A stretch of DNA of 64,000 nucleotides, taken from the NCBI RefSeq assembly GCF_042652185.1, contig NZ_JBHSIX010000013.1. The stretch is one strand, 5' to 3'. A program made the translations under genes and the position numbers. Below are positions 33,085 to 41,811 of the stretch, in pieces; positions within the stretch are counted from its first letter, which is position 1; each line of letters starts with the position of its first letter. A model generated the notes under the pieces. That model searched no databases and had not been told where the DNA came from. It saw only the letters and a list, made by a program, of their open reading frames with translations. This stretch comes from Actinacidiphila fildesensis. GTDB lineage: Bacteria > Actinomycetota > Actinomycetes > Streptomycetales > Streptomycetaceae.

Positions 33085-33351
33085 ATGAACTGGCGACACC
33101 GTGCGGCCTGTCGTGCAGAGGATCCCGAACTGTTCTTTCCCGTCGGCAGCTCCGGCCCGGCCCTGCTGCAGATCCAGCAGGCGAAGGCGGTGTGCCGCCG
33201 CTGTCCGGTGCGGGAGGAGTGCCTGAGCTGGGCCCTCGAGGCCGGTCAGGACGCAGGCGTCTGGGGCGGGCTGAGCGAGGACGAACGACGTGCGGCGAAG
33301 CGCAGAGCGGCCCGCGGCCGTGCGATCGCCGCCCGCAAGGCCACGGACTGA
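33085..33351 (+). CDS. WhiB-family iron-sulfur regulator
   Basis: An 88-residue WhiB-like protein. The four Cys that bind a [4Fe-4S] cluster are C9, C37, C40 and C46, and the turn motif is GVWGG at 58-62, followed by a basic DNA-binding tail (RRAAKRRAARGRAIAARK). Wbl proteins bind sigma factor region 4 and control development, redox or antibiotic responses. ATG 33085 has GGAGGG upstream. It stands alone and precedes the MDR oxidoreductase gene, a possible target. Confidence 0.95.
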   Translation: MNWRHRAACRAEDPELFFPVGSSGPALLQIQQAKAVCRRCPVREECLSWALEAGQDAGVWGGLSEDERRAAKRRAARGRAIAARKATD

Positions 33352-33532
33352 CCGGCTCGACACCCCCGGCACCCCTCCCGGCTCACCGGTGGGAGCCGAT
33401 GGGCGCCCGACCGCGCCGTCCGAGAGCAGTGCACCTCCCCCCACGCGGGATACGTCGTCTCTTGCACAGCACGCGCCCCGCACCACGCCTACTCTCGGAA
33501 GCACGCCCGCTCACCGGCCACGGAGGTTCCCC

Positions 33533-34513
33533 ATGATCGCGTCCTGGTACGACCTGCAGGGCCCGGCCGCCGACGTCCTCCGGGTCGGTGAGCTGCCCGA
33601 CCCGCAGCCCGGACCCGGCGAGGTCCGGGTGCGTGTGCACGTGTCGGGCGTGAACCCCGGTGACACCAAGAAGCGCCAGGGCTGGCTCGGCTCGGCGATG
33701 CCCTACCCCCGGGTGATCCCGCACAGCGATGCCGCCGGTGTCGTCGATGCCGTCGGCGACGGAGTCGGCACCGTCCGCCGCGGCCAGCGGGTGTGGGTGT
33801 ACGGCGCGCAGTCCTACCGGCCCTTCGGGACCGCCGCCCAGTACGCGGTCGTCCCGGAGCACTTGGCCGTGCCGCTTCCTGACCACCTCAGCGACGACCT
33901 GGGAGCGAGCCTGGGCATCCCCGGGATCACCGCCCACCGGGCCGTGTTCGGCGACGGTCCGGTGGACGGCCGGATCGTCCTCGTGCAGGGCGTCCTCGGG
34001 GCCGTCGGCTCGGTGGCCGCCCGGCTGGCTCGCTGGGGCGGTGCGACCGTCATCGGCACCGTAACGCGCGGTAGCGACCTCCCCCACGTCGACCCGGCCG
34101 TGGTGTCCCACACCGTCGCGCTGGACGAGGGCGACCCGGCGAAGGCGATCCGCGCCCACGCACCGCAGGGCGTGCATCGCGTCATCGAGGTGGCCCTGTC
34201 CGACAACGCCGACCTGGACGCGGCGGTCGTCGCCGACCATGCCGTCATCGCCGCCTACGCCACCCGGACCGACCGGACCGAAGTGCCGTTCTGGCCGCTG
34301 CTGTTCGCCAACGTGACGCTGCGCCTGCTCGGCAGCGACGACTTCCCCCTACCCGCCAAGCGGCAGGCCGTCCGCGACCTCACCGCCGCCGCTGCCGTCG
34401 GCGCTCTGACGGCGAACGTGAGCTACCGCTACCCGCTGGAGGAGATCGCCAAGGCGCACGACCGCGTCGACGCCGGCGTACGCGGCCGCGTCCTGGTCAC
34501 CCTCACCGACTGA
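33533..34513 (+). CDS. NADPH:quinone reductase-like MDR enzyme
   Basis: A 326-residue zinc-free medium-chain reductase. PGEVRVRVHVSGVNPGDTKK is the family N-terminal block and GVLGAVGSVAARLARWGGA the NADPH-binding fold. The zinc-binding Cys cluster is absent. ATG 33533 has GGAGG upstream. It lies between the wbl gene and a convergent MarR gene. Likely reduces quinones or activated alkenes; the substrate is not known. Confidence 0.9.
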   Translation: MIASWYDLQGPAADVLRVGELPDPQPGPGEVRVRVHVSGVNPGDTKKRQGWLGSAMPYPRVIPHSDAAGVVDAVGDGVGTVRRGQRVWVYGAQSYRPFGTAAQYAVVPEHLAVPLPDHLSDDLGASLGIPGITAHRAVFGDGPVDGRIVLVQGVLGAVGSVAARLARWGGATVIGTVTRGSDLPHVDPAVVSHTVALDEGDPAKAIRAHAPQGVHRVIEVALSDNADLDAAVVADHAVIAAYATRTDRTEVPFWPLLFANVTLRLLGSDDFPLPAKRQAVRDLTAAAAVGALTANVSYRYPLEEIAKAHDRVDAGVRGRVLVTLTD

Positions 34514-34563
34514 TTCCCCCCTCGCGCGCAGGGCGACCGTCAGGCCACGGAACCGGCGGGCGC

Positions 34564-35025
34564 TCAGTCGTCGCGGTGCTGTTTCAGCTTCTGCCAGACG
34601 GTCTCCAGTGACTGGATGTCGTCGTCGTCCAGGAGGTCGTTGAAGACCTCGGCCAGAGCCTGTCTGCGGGTGGCGTCGGCCGCCGCGAAGGCCTCTCGGC
34701 CGGCCGGAGTGAGGGTGATCCGCACCGAGCGGGCGTCGGATGGGGCGGTGCTGCGCTCGATCAGGCCACGGGCCTGCAGCGCGTCCGCGACGCGGGAGAC
34801 CTGGCTGCGGCTGAGGAGGGTTTTCGCGCCGAGGTCGGACGCGGCCACCGGTTCGCTCTGGCCGTGCAGCCACAGCATCACCTCGAACCACGACAGCGGC
34901 AGGTCATGGGCGCGGACGAGGGCGCGGTCGACGCGCGCGGTGAGCGTGGTGCCGGCCCAGACCAGGCCGTAGAAGGCGTGATCCCGGGCGGCCAGATCAC
35001 CCAGGTTTATGTCGGCTCGTGGCAT
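34564..35025 (-). CDS. MarR-family regulator
   Basis: A 153-residue MarR protein. The winged helix runs through ASDLGAKTLLSRSQVSRVAD and the wing through PSDARSVRITLTPAGREAF, with a C-terminal dimer helix. ATG 35025 has AGGA upstream. It is divergent from an SDR gene, and the 109-base spacer contains a long perfect inverted repeat, so MarR most likely represses both. Such MarR/SDR pairs often answer to a toxic phenolic or aldehyde (inference). Confidence 0.93.
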   Translation of the reverse strand: MPRADINLGDLAARDHAFYGLVWAGTTLTARVDRALVRAHDLPLSWFEVMLWLHGQSEPVAASDLGAKTLLSRSQVSRVADALQARGLIERSTAPSDARSVRITLTPAGREAFAAADATRRQALAEVFNDLLDDDDIQSLETVWQKLKQHRDD

Positions 35026-35047
35026 GGCGCAATCCTACGCGATTTGC

Positions 35048-35086
35048 GTGCGTGCACACACAGACGTATGGTGTGTGTGCACGCAC
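35048..35086. promoter_or_regulatory. 39-bp MarR/SDR operator with 15-bp perfect arms
   Basis: GTGCGTGCACACACA (35048-35062) and TGTGTGTGCACGCAC (35072-35086) are perfect complements around nine bases. It lies midway between the two divergent genes. Such a long site could bind one dimer tightly or two dimers. Confidence 0.8.
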
Positions 35087-35134
35087 ACTATATCCGGGGG
35101 TCATCTCCCGACCCCCGGCAGAGACGAGGCCCGC

Positions 35135-35998
35135 ATGTCCGCCCAGCCCGCCCAGCCCCAGAAGACCGTCCTGATCACCGGCACCTCCTCCGGCATCGGC
35201 CTGGCCACCGCCGTGGCCGCGGCTCAGGCCGGATGGCTGACCGTCGCCACGATGCGCGACCCGGGCAAGGCCGACGCCCTGCGCAAGGCGGCCGCCGAGG
35301 CCGGAGTCACCGACCGCATCCAGATCAAGCGCCTGGACGTGGTCGACCCCGACTCCGTGGCCGACTGCCTGACCGAGGTCATCGCCGAGCACGGCCGGCT
35401 GGACGCGTTGGTCAACAACGCCGGAGCCGGACACGTGGGCACCATCGAACAGGGCACCGTCGCGGACGTCCGCGGGACGATGGAAGTGAACTTCTTCGGC
35501 GTCGTGGAGGTCACCCGGGCCGCGCTGCCCCACCTGCGGGCATCCCAGGGACGGGTGCTGACCGTCACCAGCGTCGGCGGCGTGGTCGGGCAGCCGTTCA
35601 ACGAGGCCTACTGCGCTGCCAAGTTCGCGGTCGAAGGCTTCATGGAGTCCCTCGCCCCGGTGGCAGCCACCGTCGGCGTCTCGGTGACCGTGATCGAACC
35701 AGGCGCCGTGGCCAGCGAGTTCGTTGCCAGCCAGAGCCTCGACGTCCCGGCGCTGACCGCGGCAGCCGGACCGTACGGACCCGCCCTCCAGGCCTACATC
35801 GACCGGACCATGAAAGCCTTCGGCTCCGCGCAGACCCCGGCCCAGGCCGCCGCACCGATCATCGACGCCCTCACGGCGGACCGGCCGGCGTTCCGCGTCC
35901 AGACCTCCGACCGGGCCCGCGACTTCGTCGGCACCAAGCTCGCCGACCTCGACGGCTCCACCATCCAGAGCCTCACCGGCACCTGGGTGACCGGCTGA
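35135..35998 (+). CDS. short-chain dehydrogenase/reductase
   Basis: A 287-residue classical SDR. TGTSSGIG at 16-23 binds NAD(P), NNAG at 94-97 is the structural motif, and Ser146, Tyr159 and Lys163 (YCAAK) are the catalytic triad. ATG 35135 is chosen because it gives the family N-terminus and has a purine-rich site ahead of it. The longer open frame runs through the operator. It is divergent from the MarR gene and is presumably its target. Substrate unknown. Confidence 0.93.
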   Translation: MSAQPAQPQKTVLITGTSSGIGLATAVAAAQAGWLTVATMRDPGKADALRKAAAEAGVTDRIQIKRLDVVDPDSVADCLTEVIAEHGRLDALVNNAGAGHVGTIEQGTVADVRGTMEVNFFGVVEVTRAALPHLRASQGRVLTVTSVGGVVGQPFNEAYCAAKFAVEGFMESLAPVAATVGVSVTVIEPGAVASEFVASQSLDVPALTAAAGPYGPALQAYIDRTMKAFGSAQTPAQAAAPIIDALTADRPAFRVQTSDRARDFVGTKLADLDGSTIQSLTGTWVTG

Positions 35999-36071
35999 CC
36001 CGGACGTCCCCGGTTCCACCGCGTCGACCGGCTGCGGAACGCTGGTCTCCGCCCCCCGGTGGCTGGTCCGA

Positions 36072-37235
36072 TCAGTAGTCCTTCAGGACGAGGCCATTGA
36101 CCACCTGGCCGAAGTCCTGGACCTCGATATCGGCGATGGCCTCACCTTGAGCAGCACCCGTCTCGGCCGCGATGCGGGCCTTGTTGGTGAGGGCGAGCTG
36201 CTGGTTCTCCGCCACGTAGCCGCGCAGGGCGTCCTGATAGGCGGGGTAGGCAATCCGGTGGTCACCGTGGGCGGCCTTCAGTTCGCCAGCCAGCACGTAG
36301 GCACCGACCATGGCCATGCTGGTGCCCTGCCCCGACATGGGCGAACCGCAGTAACCGGCGTCACCGACCAGGACCACCCGCCCGCGCCACCACTGGTCCA
36401 GGTGGATCTGGCTCATCGAGTCGAAGTGGAAGTCGGGCGCGTCCCACATGTACTGCAGTGCACGGGGAAACTCCCAGCCGACATCGGACAGACGGTCGTG
36501 GACCAGCTTCTTCTGCGCCTCGGTGTCGCGGTAGTCGTAGTCGACAGGTTCCGGTGCCTCGAATCCCGCGAAGACCCGGATCTCGGCGTTGCCGCGGGCG
36601 GTCATGATCGCACCGCCTGCGGTGCCGCCCTGGTGCCAGACCTGCCAGCGGTCCAGCTCGAGGTAGTTGGGGGCGGTGAAGACCGACAGGTAGGTGCCGA
36701 GGTGGGTGATGTACTCGGACTCCGGGCCGAAGGCCAGCCGCCGGGTGTTGGAGTGCAGCCCGTCGGCGCCCACCACCAGGTCGAAGGTGCGCGGATCGGC
36801 GTTCTCAAAGGTGACGTGGACCCCTTGCGCGTCCTGGGCAAGGGCGACGATGGAGTCGTCGAAGAGATACTCGACGCGGTCGGCGGCGGCCCGGAAGAGC
36901 ACCTGGCACAGGTCGTCGCGGAGGATCTCGACATCCGGGGTGGCGAATTCACCGCCGCTGATGGTGCCTTCCGTACTGCGGTAGAGCTCCTTACCGGTGG
37001 CGTCGACCATCGACATGCCTCGCATGTCGGTGGCCAGGCTCCGCAGCTCGTCCAGCACGCCCATCCGCTCGGCGACTTCCAGCGCCGGGCCGCGCACATC
37101 GACCGCCTGACCGCCCGGTCGAAAGGCAGGGGCGCGTTCCACGACGGTGACCTCGAAGCCGTACTCGGCCAGCCAGTAGGCGAGAGCCGGTCCGCCGATG
37201 CTGGCACCGGAGATGAGGACGGTGCTGCTCTGCAT
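36072..37235 (-). CDS. FAD-dependent aromatic-type monooxygenase
   Basis: A 387-residue class A flavoprotein monooxygenase. The FAD Rossmann motif GASIGGPALAYWLAEYG is at 10-26, VGADGLHSNTRR is the DG motif, and LVGDAGYCGSPMSGQGTSMA the GD motif. Family members hydroxylate aromatic or polyketide substrates and include some antibiotic-inactivating enzymes. ATG 37235 has AAGGAG upstream. It is convergent with the SDR gene, and a terminator separates it from the DUF5829 gene. Specific substrate not predictable. Confidence 0.9.
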   Translation of the reverse strand: MQSSTVLISGASIGGPALAYWLAEYGFEVTVVERAPAFRPGGQAVDVRGPALEVAERMGVLDELRSLATDMRGMSMVDATGKELYRSTEGTISGGEFATPDVEILRDDLCQVLFRAAADRVEYLFDDSIVALAQDAQGVHVTFENADPRTFDLVVGADGLHSNTRRLAFGPESEYITHLGTYLSVFTAPNYLELDRWQVWHQGGTAGGAIMTARGNAEIRVFAGFEAPEPVDYDYRDTEAQKKLVHDRLSDVGWEFPRALQYMWDAPDFHFDSMSQIHLDQWWRGRVVLVGDAGYCGSPMSGQGTSMAMVGAYVLAGELKAAHGDHRIAYPAYQDALRGYVAENQQLALTNKARIAAETGAAQGEAIADIEVQDFGQVVNGLVLKDY

Positions 37236-37400
37236 GGTGTGCTCCTTGCGAGTGCCGCTCGGGCCGATCCCGTGCGCTGCTCAGAGACTCCCTGGGGCCG
37301 CGCACCGCGCGCTGACCGCTCGCTGACCATGGGTGGACGGACCTGGTGCGACTGGCTGGGCCACCGGCCTCATGAGGCCGGGCGACCCGCGCCGCAACGC

Positions 37401-37434
37401 GTAGGCGCCGTGCCGAAGCCGGCACGGCGCCTAC
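37401..37434. terminator. terminator of the DUF5829 gene
   Basis: Perfect 15-base arms (37401-37415 and 37420-37434) around AAGC, 21 bases after the DUF5829 stop on the minus strand. No U-run, as is common in Streptomyces. Confidence 0.85.
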
Positions 37435-37455
37435 AACGGATCCGCAGGATTCCGG

Positions 37456-38391
37456 TTACTTCGTGTCGCCGAAATTCCAGACGGCGCGGGGGCCGGGGCC
37501 GACGGTGAGCGTCGAGTGGCCGAGCCGCTCCTCGTGCCGGTACAGGACGGACCGGTTGAGCGACATCTCGACCTGGCGCAGACCCACCTTGTCGCGGGCG
37601 ACAGCGTCGAGTCGGATCGTGGTGCCGCCGCCCTGCGCAACGACGCCGCCTGCCACGGAGTGCACGCGGAACCCGCCGGCCTTCAGCAACGGCACCGTAC
37701 TGGCAAGGTCGCGTTCGGTGACCGCGAGACGGACCAGGGTCACATCGCGCATCAGATGGCTGCGGTAGTCGTCGGACAGGTACCGCTCCCGGCCGACGTC
37801 ACCGGGGTAGCTGGCCGGCTCGGTCTTGCTGCGCGGGTCGGCGAAGTACTCCGGCAGGTACTCCATCCCCCAGGCGCCGAAAGTGTCGTACTGGTCGGTG
37901 GTGAACACCGCGTCGAACCACGGCACCGGCACGCCGGCGCCGAAGTCTCGCGTCTGGCGGAACCCGATCGGGTTGGGGGTCCCCTGATCCCGCAAGCGCT
38001 GGGTCACCGTCGCCAGGTCGCCGGCCCGCTCTGCTGAGACCCCCATCCCGGCGGAACCGAGAACAGAGTCCTGGCCGGGCAGATCGCCGATCCCGAACAG
38101 TTCGAGGTAGGTCTGGCGGCCCATCAGATAACGACCGGTCCAGGTCTCGCCGCCGGTACCCGTCGTGGTGCGGACCTGGAAGTTGGCGAAGTTCCGCAGG
38201 TATTCGGAGTGCTCGATGGCATCGGCCGTCTCGCGGTCGAACACGCCGTAGGCATGGTTGTAGAACAGCAACTGCCGATCGGACGACGTCCGGCTCTCCC
38301 CGGCCCACGCGGTCCCCACACCCCCCTGAACCACTCCGGTGAGAACCACAGCAAGAACCATGACCATGCGCAGCATTCGGCGAAGCAGCAT
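37456..38391 (-). CDS. secreted DUF5829-family protein
   Basis: A 311-residue protein with a Sec signal peptide (basic start, then MVMVLAVVLTGVVQGGVGTA, cleavage after AWA near residue 32). The mature part (LFYNHAYGVFDRETADAIEH, then VPVPWFDAVFTTDQYDTFGAW) matches DUF5829, related to glyoxalase/VOC-like proteins of unknown substrate. The start may be leaderless: TACGAT ends seven bases before ATG 38391 and no RBS is visible. ATG 38376 is an alternative start. Confidence 0.82.
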   Translation of the reverse strand: MLLRRMLRMVMVLAVVLTGVVQGGVGTAWAGESRTSSDRQLLFYNHAYGVFDRETADAIEHSEYLRNFANFQVRTTTGTGGETWTGRYLMGRQTYLELFGIGDLPGQDSVLGSAGMGVSAERAGDLATVTQRLRDQGTPNPIGFRQTRDFGAGVPVPWFDAVFTTDQYDTFGAWGMEYLPEYFADPRSKTEPASYPGDVGRERYLSDDYRSHLMRDVTLVRLAVTERDLASTVPLLKAGGFRVHSVAGGVVAQGGGTTIRLDAVARDKVGLRQVEMSLNRSVLYRHEERLGHSTLTVGPGPRAVWNFGDTK

Positions 38392-38591
38392 GTAAATGAT
38401 CGTAGGACGCAGGGGACCGCATTGGCTGCCGGTTCGAGCAAAGGCAGACCGCCATCGCGGAATCCGGCACAGGCCGCGGCATCGCCGTCCGGTGTCACCG
38501 CGGCCCCGCTCAGCGGTGGCCGGGCGAGTTCCGCCAGGGGATCCCGCCCGGCCACGGGTGCGACGGGAGACCTGCCACAAGGGGCCGTCGA

Positions 38592-38994
38592 TCAGGCGCT
38601 GCGTGTGGTCTTACGGCGGCAGGTGATGATCACGGCGCCGACGCCGAGCGCGAGCACGGTGGCTCCACCGGCAGCCGTCCAGGTCATCCCGTTGCCGCCA
38701 CCGGATTCGGCGAGGCTGTCACCGGAATGGCTGCCGTCCGCTGACAGGCCGCTGTCCGCTGACGGGCCGCCGGACGACGCGGGCGTCTGTTCACCGGCCT
38801 TGCCCGCCTTGATGTAGAGCCGCGCAATGTTGTTCTCGTAGTCGGCGGTCGGATCCTCACGCGTGACGGCGACCATACCGGCGTACTGTCCGGAGAATGC
38901 CAGGACTGGTTCCGGCAGGGCATTGACGCGAAACCCGGACCATTCGCGGCCGGACCGCGGTTCGCCGGTCCGGCCGCATCCGGAGGGCTTGTGC
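38592..38994 (-). pseudogene. C-terminal remnant of a sortase-anchored surface protein
   Basis: The frame ending at 38592 has good codon bias and reads FRVNALPEPVLAFSGQYAGM, TREDPTADYENNIARLYIKA, a Gly/Ser-rich spacer with a DSGLSADGSHSGDSLAESGG repeat, a membrane helix and a CRRKTTRSA tail. LAESG followed by a helix and basic tail resembles the LAXTG sorting signal of Streptomyces sortase E substrates, with Ser for Thr. There is no start codon with an RBS; the frame runs into the 3' end of the DUF5682 gene at 38995. I infer the front of the gene is missing. Confidence 0.55.
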
Positions 38995-41811
38995 TCACAG
39001 GTGTCCCGGTCCGGACAGCACCGCCTCCAGTGCCGCAGCCGTGGCCGGGTGGAGGGCCGCCAGCGCCGCGCCCCGCGGCTGGGGAACGGTGGTTTGCCAG
39101 GGCTCTTCGCAGCCCAGCAAGCTTGCCATCGCGTCGCACGTCGCGGGGTGGGCGGCGAGGAGCGTGCAGCCGTGGTCGGCGTCCGTGCGGCGTGCCACCC
39201 GTACGGCTTCCGTTCCCTGCGGTGCCCGCCATGGGGGCACCCACGCGTCCAGCGCCGCGAGCCGGCCGGGGAAGATTCTTCCGGCCTCACGGATCAGTAG
39301 CGGGGCCAGTTCGGCGCCGCCCGAGCGCAGGGTGGTGATCAGGGTCGGCAGCCACGGCAGGAGGACCGGGTCCGGCAGTCGGCCGAAGGCGTTCGACACC
39401 GCCTCCACGACGAAGTCGGTGAGGCCCGGGACGGGCTCCAGGGCGTGGACGAAGCCGCTCAGGTAGCGCGGATAGGCGGGTACCACCATGGGGTTGCTGA
39501 GCAGCTCGTCGCAGCGTGCCCGGAGCTCCGTGCGGCTCAGGTGCCCGAGCTGTACCTGGGCCGCCCACAGCAGGGCCGTCCTCGACGGGTCCTGCGGATG
39601 CGACTGGGCCACCGCCAGTTCCAGTTGGGTGCGGTCGCAGCCCAGGGACAGGGCCAGACTCTCCATGCTGAACAGGAATCCCAGCATCGCCGCCACTTGG
39701 CGGACGGTGGCGTCGTCGTCGGTGAACGCGGTCGGCAGCAGGGTGCAGTAGTGCGCGTAGCCGGTCTTGACGAAGGACTCGATCCATGGCGGCAGCACCG
39801 GCTCGCTGGTGCGGTAGTACGCCAGCAGCCGCCGGACCCGGCGCAGGACCTCCGGGGCGCCGTCGACGCTGCGCTCGGCCGACAGCACCTCCAGAGCGCG
39901 GGTGCCCAGTTCGTCGGCGATGCGGCGGCTCCGCAGGTACAGCGTCGCGTCCTCGACGGCTTCCAGGACGGTCGCTGCGGTGGCCTGTGGGCTGTAGGCC
40001 GTGCGGCGCAGGCGCTGTTCCAGGACCTGCTCGATGCTGACGCCCTCGTAGCCGAGCTCGATGAGCGCACGCTGGTGGGTGCCCAGCGCCACGTCCCATG
40101 ACTCCTGGATCGGCCGCTCCCCCAGTTTCCGCTCGCCCATGATCGGTCGCGCGGCGCCGTGCGGCATCAGGTAGCGCAGCATCCACAGCACGTCGGAGCA
40201 CTGCTCCAGTGCGGGCTGGGAGGTGATGTCCAGCAGTGCCCGCTGCACTCCTCGCTGCTGGAGCTTGAGGTTCAGCGGCGCGAGCCGGTCGTGCACGTCG
40301 CGGGCCAGCGGTGGCAGCGCGTCGTAGCCGACCTGGCCCACCCGGTCGCCACCCATCATGATCTCCACGAGCCGGCGCACGTCCCGCCGGCCGGGCACGG
40401 AGTCCTTCTCGATACAGGTGACCGCCGCGTCCTGGAAGTCGTACGGCGTGGGCCTGGCCCGGTCGCGCATGCCGGCCAGCAGGATCGACGTCTCGAACAC
40501 CGCGATGGCGTCGGCGGTGGAGGCGAGATAGCCGTTGCGGCGCGCGGCGCGCACGATCTCCACCGACCAGCCGAGCAGTTCGGCCTCGTCCAGCCGGTCC
40601 AGAACGGGGGGCTGCCGCAGGAAGCCCGTCAGCTTGTCCGAGGCGGGGACCGCCGGCACGGGAGCCCCGGCCGCGATCTTCTTGGCCTTCGACGGCGCAC
40701 CCGCCTGTCCTGTCAGCCGGTACGGTTGCACGCGCGTGCGCTTGACGTTCTTCGCCCAGACGGTCGCGGCGATCGACACCGAGCCTGCGGCGAGGCCGAA
40801 CTGCGCCTCGATCGCCGCATGGCTGGACGGGATCAGCCCGTGCAGCCACTTGGTGGCACTGCGCGGGCTGATCTCGAAGGTGTCGGTGCCGTCGATACCG
40901 AACTCCGCGACGCGGCTGGCCGCGTGGAACGCACCGCAGACGTAAAGGCAGTCCGCGGGATCGGTGCCGGTCGCGGCCAGGTGTTCGCGCATCCTGGTCC
41001 ACATGAACCGCTCACGGTCCTCGTCCACGCGCACCCGGTCGGCGTCGCCGGGTGCCAGCCGCCGGAAGAGGCTACCGATCAGCAGCATGACCTGGCGGTA
41101 GGTGTCGTGATCGCTGTCGCCGAGCGGCAGTTCGACGTACTGGTGCCACCACTCCGACCAGTGCCGCACCCGGCCGTGGCGCAGCAGGTGCTCCTCCAGT
41201 TCGGCGAACCGGGGCCGCAGGTCACCGATCTCCACACCGATGGCGTCGCCGTGCAGTACGGCTTCCTCCTCGGCGGGCGGCGCTTCCGGCGCTCCTGGAT
41301 CAGCGCCGGGCTCGGCCGGGTGGTCCGCGCGCGCGTCCCACTGGAAGACGTGGTCGGAGGACCGGTCGACGAGGACCAGTTCGACGCCCGGGGTGTCCAG
41401 TGCGTAGGCGATCGCCTGGTACTCGGCCGAGGCTTCGGTGATCGGAGCGACCACCGACAGCGGTGACCACTCGGCAGGGAAGCCGCCGACCTCGGTGGCG
41501 AACGACTGGACCGCCACCGGAAGCCTGCAGTTGCGCAGTTCGGTCAGCAGCGGCGCCATGTCCTCGCACAGTTCCAGATACACGACCTTCGGCTGCTTCT
41601 CGCGCAGCCGGCGTGCCATCGCGATCGCCGAGGCGGGCGAGTGGTGGCAGACGGGGAAGATCTCGAGCGGCTCGCGCACGGCCCGGTCGACGTCGTCGAC
41701 GATGCCGAGGAGGATGCCCTCGAGGGCGCCGGGTCCGTCGGCGAACGTCGCGGCCGTCTCCTGCAGTTGCGCGCGCAGCGCTTCGAAGGCCCCCTCGTGG
41801 GTGCCGCTCAT
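38995..41811 (-). CDS. DUF5682-family protein, last gene of the vWA/MoxR operon
   Basis: A 938-residue cytoplasmic protein. The N-terminal block (FPVCHHSPASAIAMARRLRE, KVVYLELCED, then YVCGAFHAASR further on) matches DUF5682. That part resembles a ChaN/TraB-like domain with conserved His and Glu (inference). The rest is helical. The E. coli relative is YehM. The ATG overlaps the AAA+ gene stop by four bases. DUF5682 proteins are almost always found with a MoxR-type ATPase and a vWA protein and are probably the substrate-binding or effector part of that complex. Confidence 0.9.
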   Translation of the reverse strand: MSGTHEGAFEALRAQLQETAATFADGPGALEGILLGIVDDVDRAVREPLEIFPVCHHSPASAIAMARRLREKQPKVVYLELCEDMAPLLTELRNCRLPVAVQSFATEVGGFPAEWSPLSVVAPITEASAEYQAIAYALDTPGVELVLVDRSSDHVFQWDARADHPAEPGADPGAPEAPPAEEEAVLHGDAIGVEIGDLRPRFAELEEHLLRHGRVRHWSEWWHQYVELPLGDSDHDTYRQVMLLIGSLFRRLAPGDADRVRVDEDRERFMWTRMREHLAATGTDPADCLYVCGAFHAASRVAEFGIDGTDTFEISPRSATKWLHGLIPSSHAAIEAQFGLAAGSVSIAATVWAKNVKRTRVQPYRLTGQAGAPSKAKKIAAGAPVPAVPASDKLTGFLRQPPVLDRLDEAELLGWSVEIVRAARRNGYLASTADAIAVFETSILLAGMRDRARPTPYDFQDAAVTCIEKDSVPGRRDVRRLVEIMMGGDRVGQVGYDALPPLARDVHDRLAPLNLKLQQRGVQRALLDITSQPALEQCSDVLWMLRYLMPHGAARPIMGERKLGERPIQESWDVALGTHQRALIELGYEGVSIEQVLEQRLRRTAYSPQATAATVLEAVEDATLYLRSRRIADELGTRALEVLSAERSVDGAPEVLRRVRRLLAYYRTSEPVLPPWIESFVKTGYAHYCTLLPTAFTDDDATVRQVAAMLGFLFSMESLALSLGCDRTQLELAVAQSHPQDPSRTALLWAAQVQLGHLSRTELRARCDELLSNPMVVPAYPRYLSGFVHALEPVPGLTDFVVEAVSNAFGRLPDPVLLPWLPTLITTLRSGGAELAPLLIREAGRIFPGRLAALDAWVPPWRAPQGTEAVRVARRTDADHGCTLLAAHPATCDAMASLLGCEEPWQTTVPQPRGAALAALHPATAAALEAVLSGPGHL

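Noticed and set aside
40159..41466. Plus-strand open frame of 435 codons inside the DUF5682 gene
   Set aside because: It is a shadow of a well-supported minus-strand gene with overlapping operon neighbours; its protein is Arg/Gln/Val-rich without motifs.
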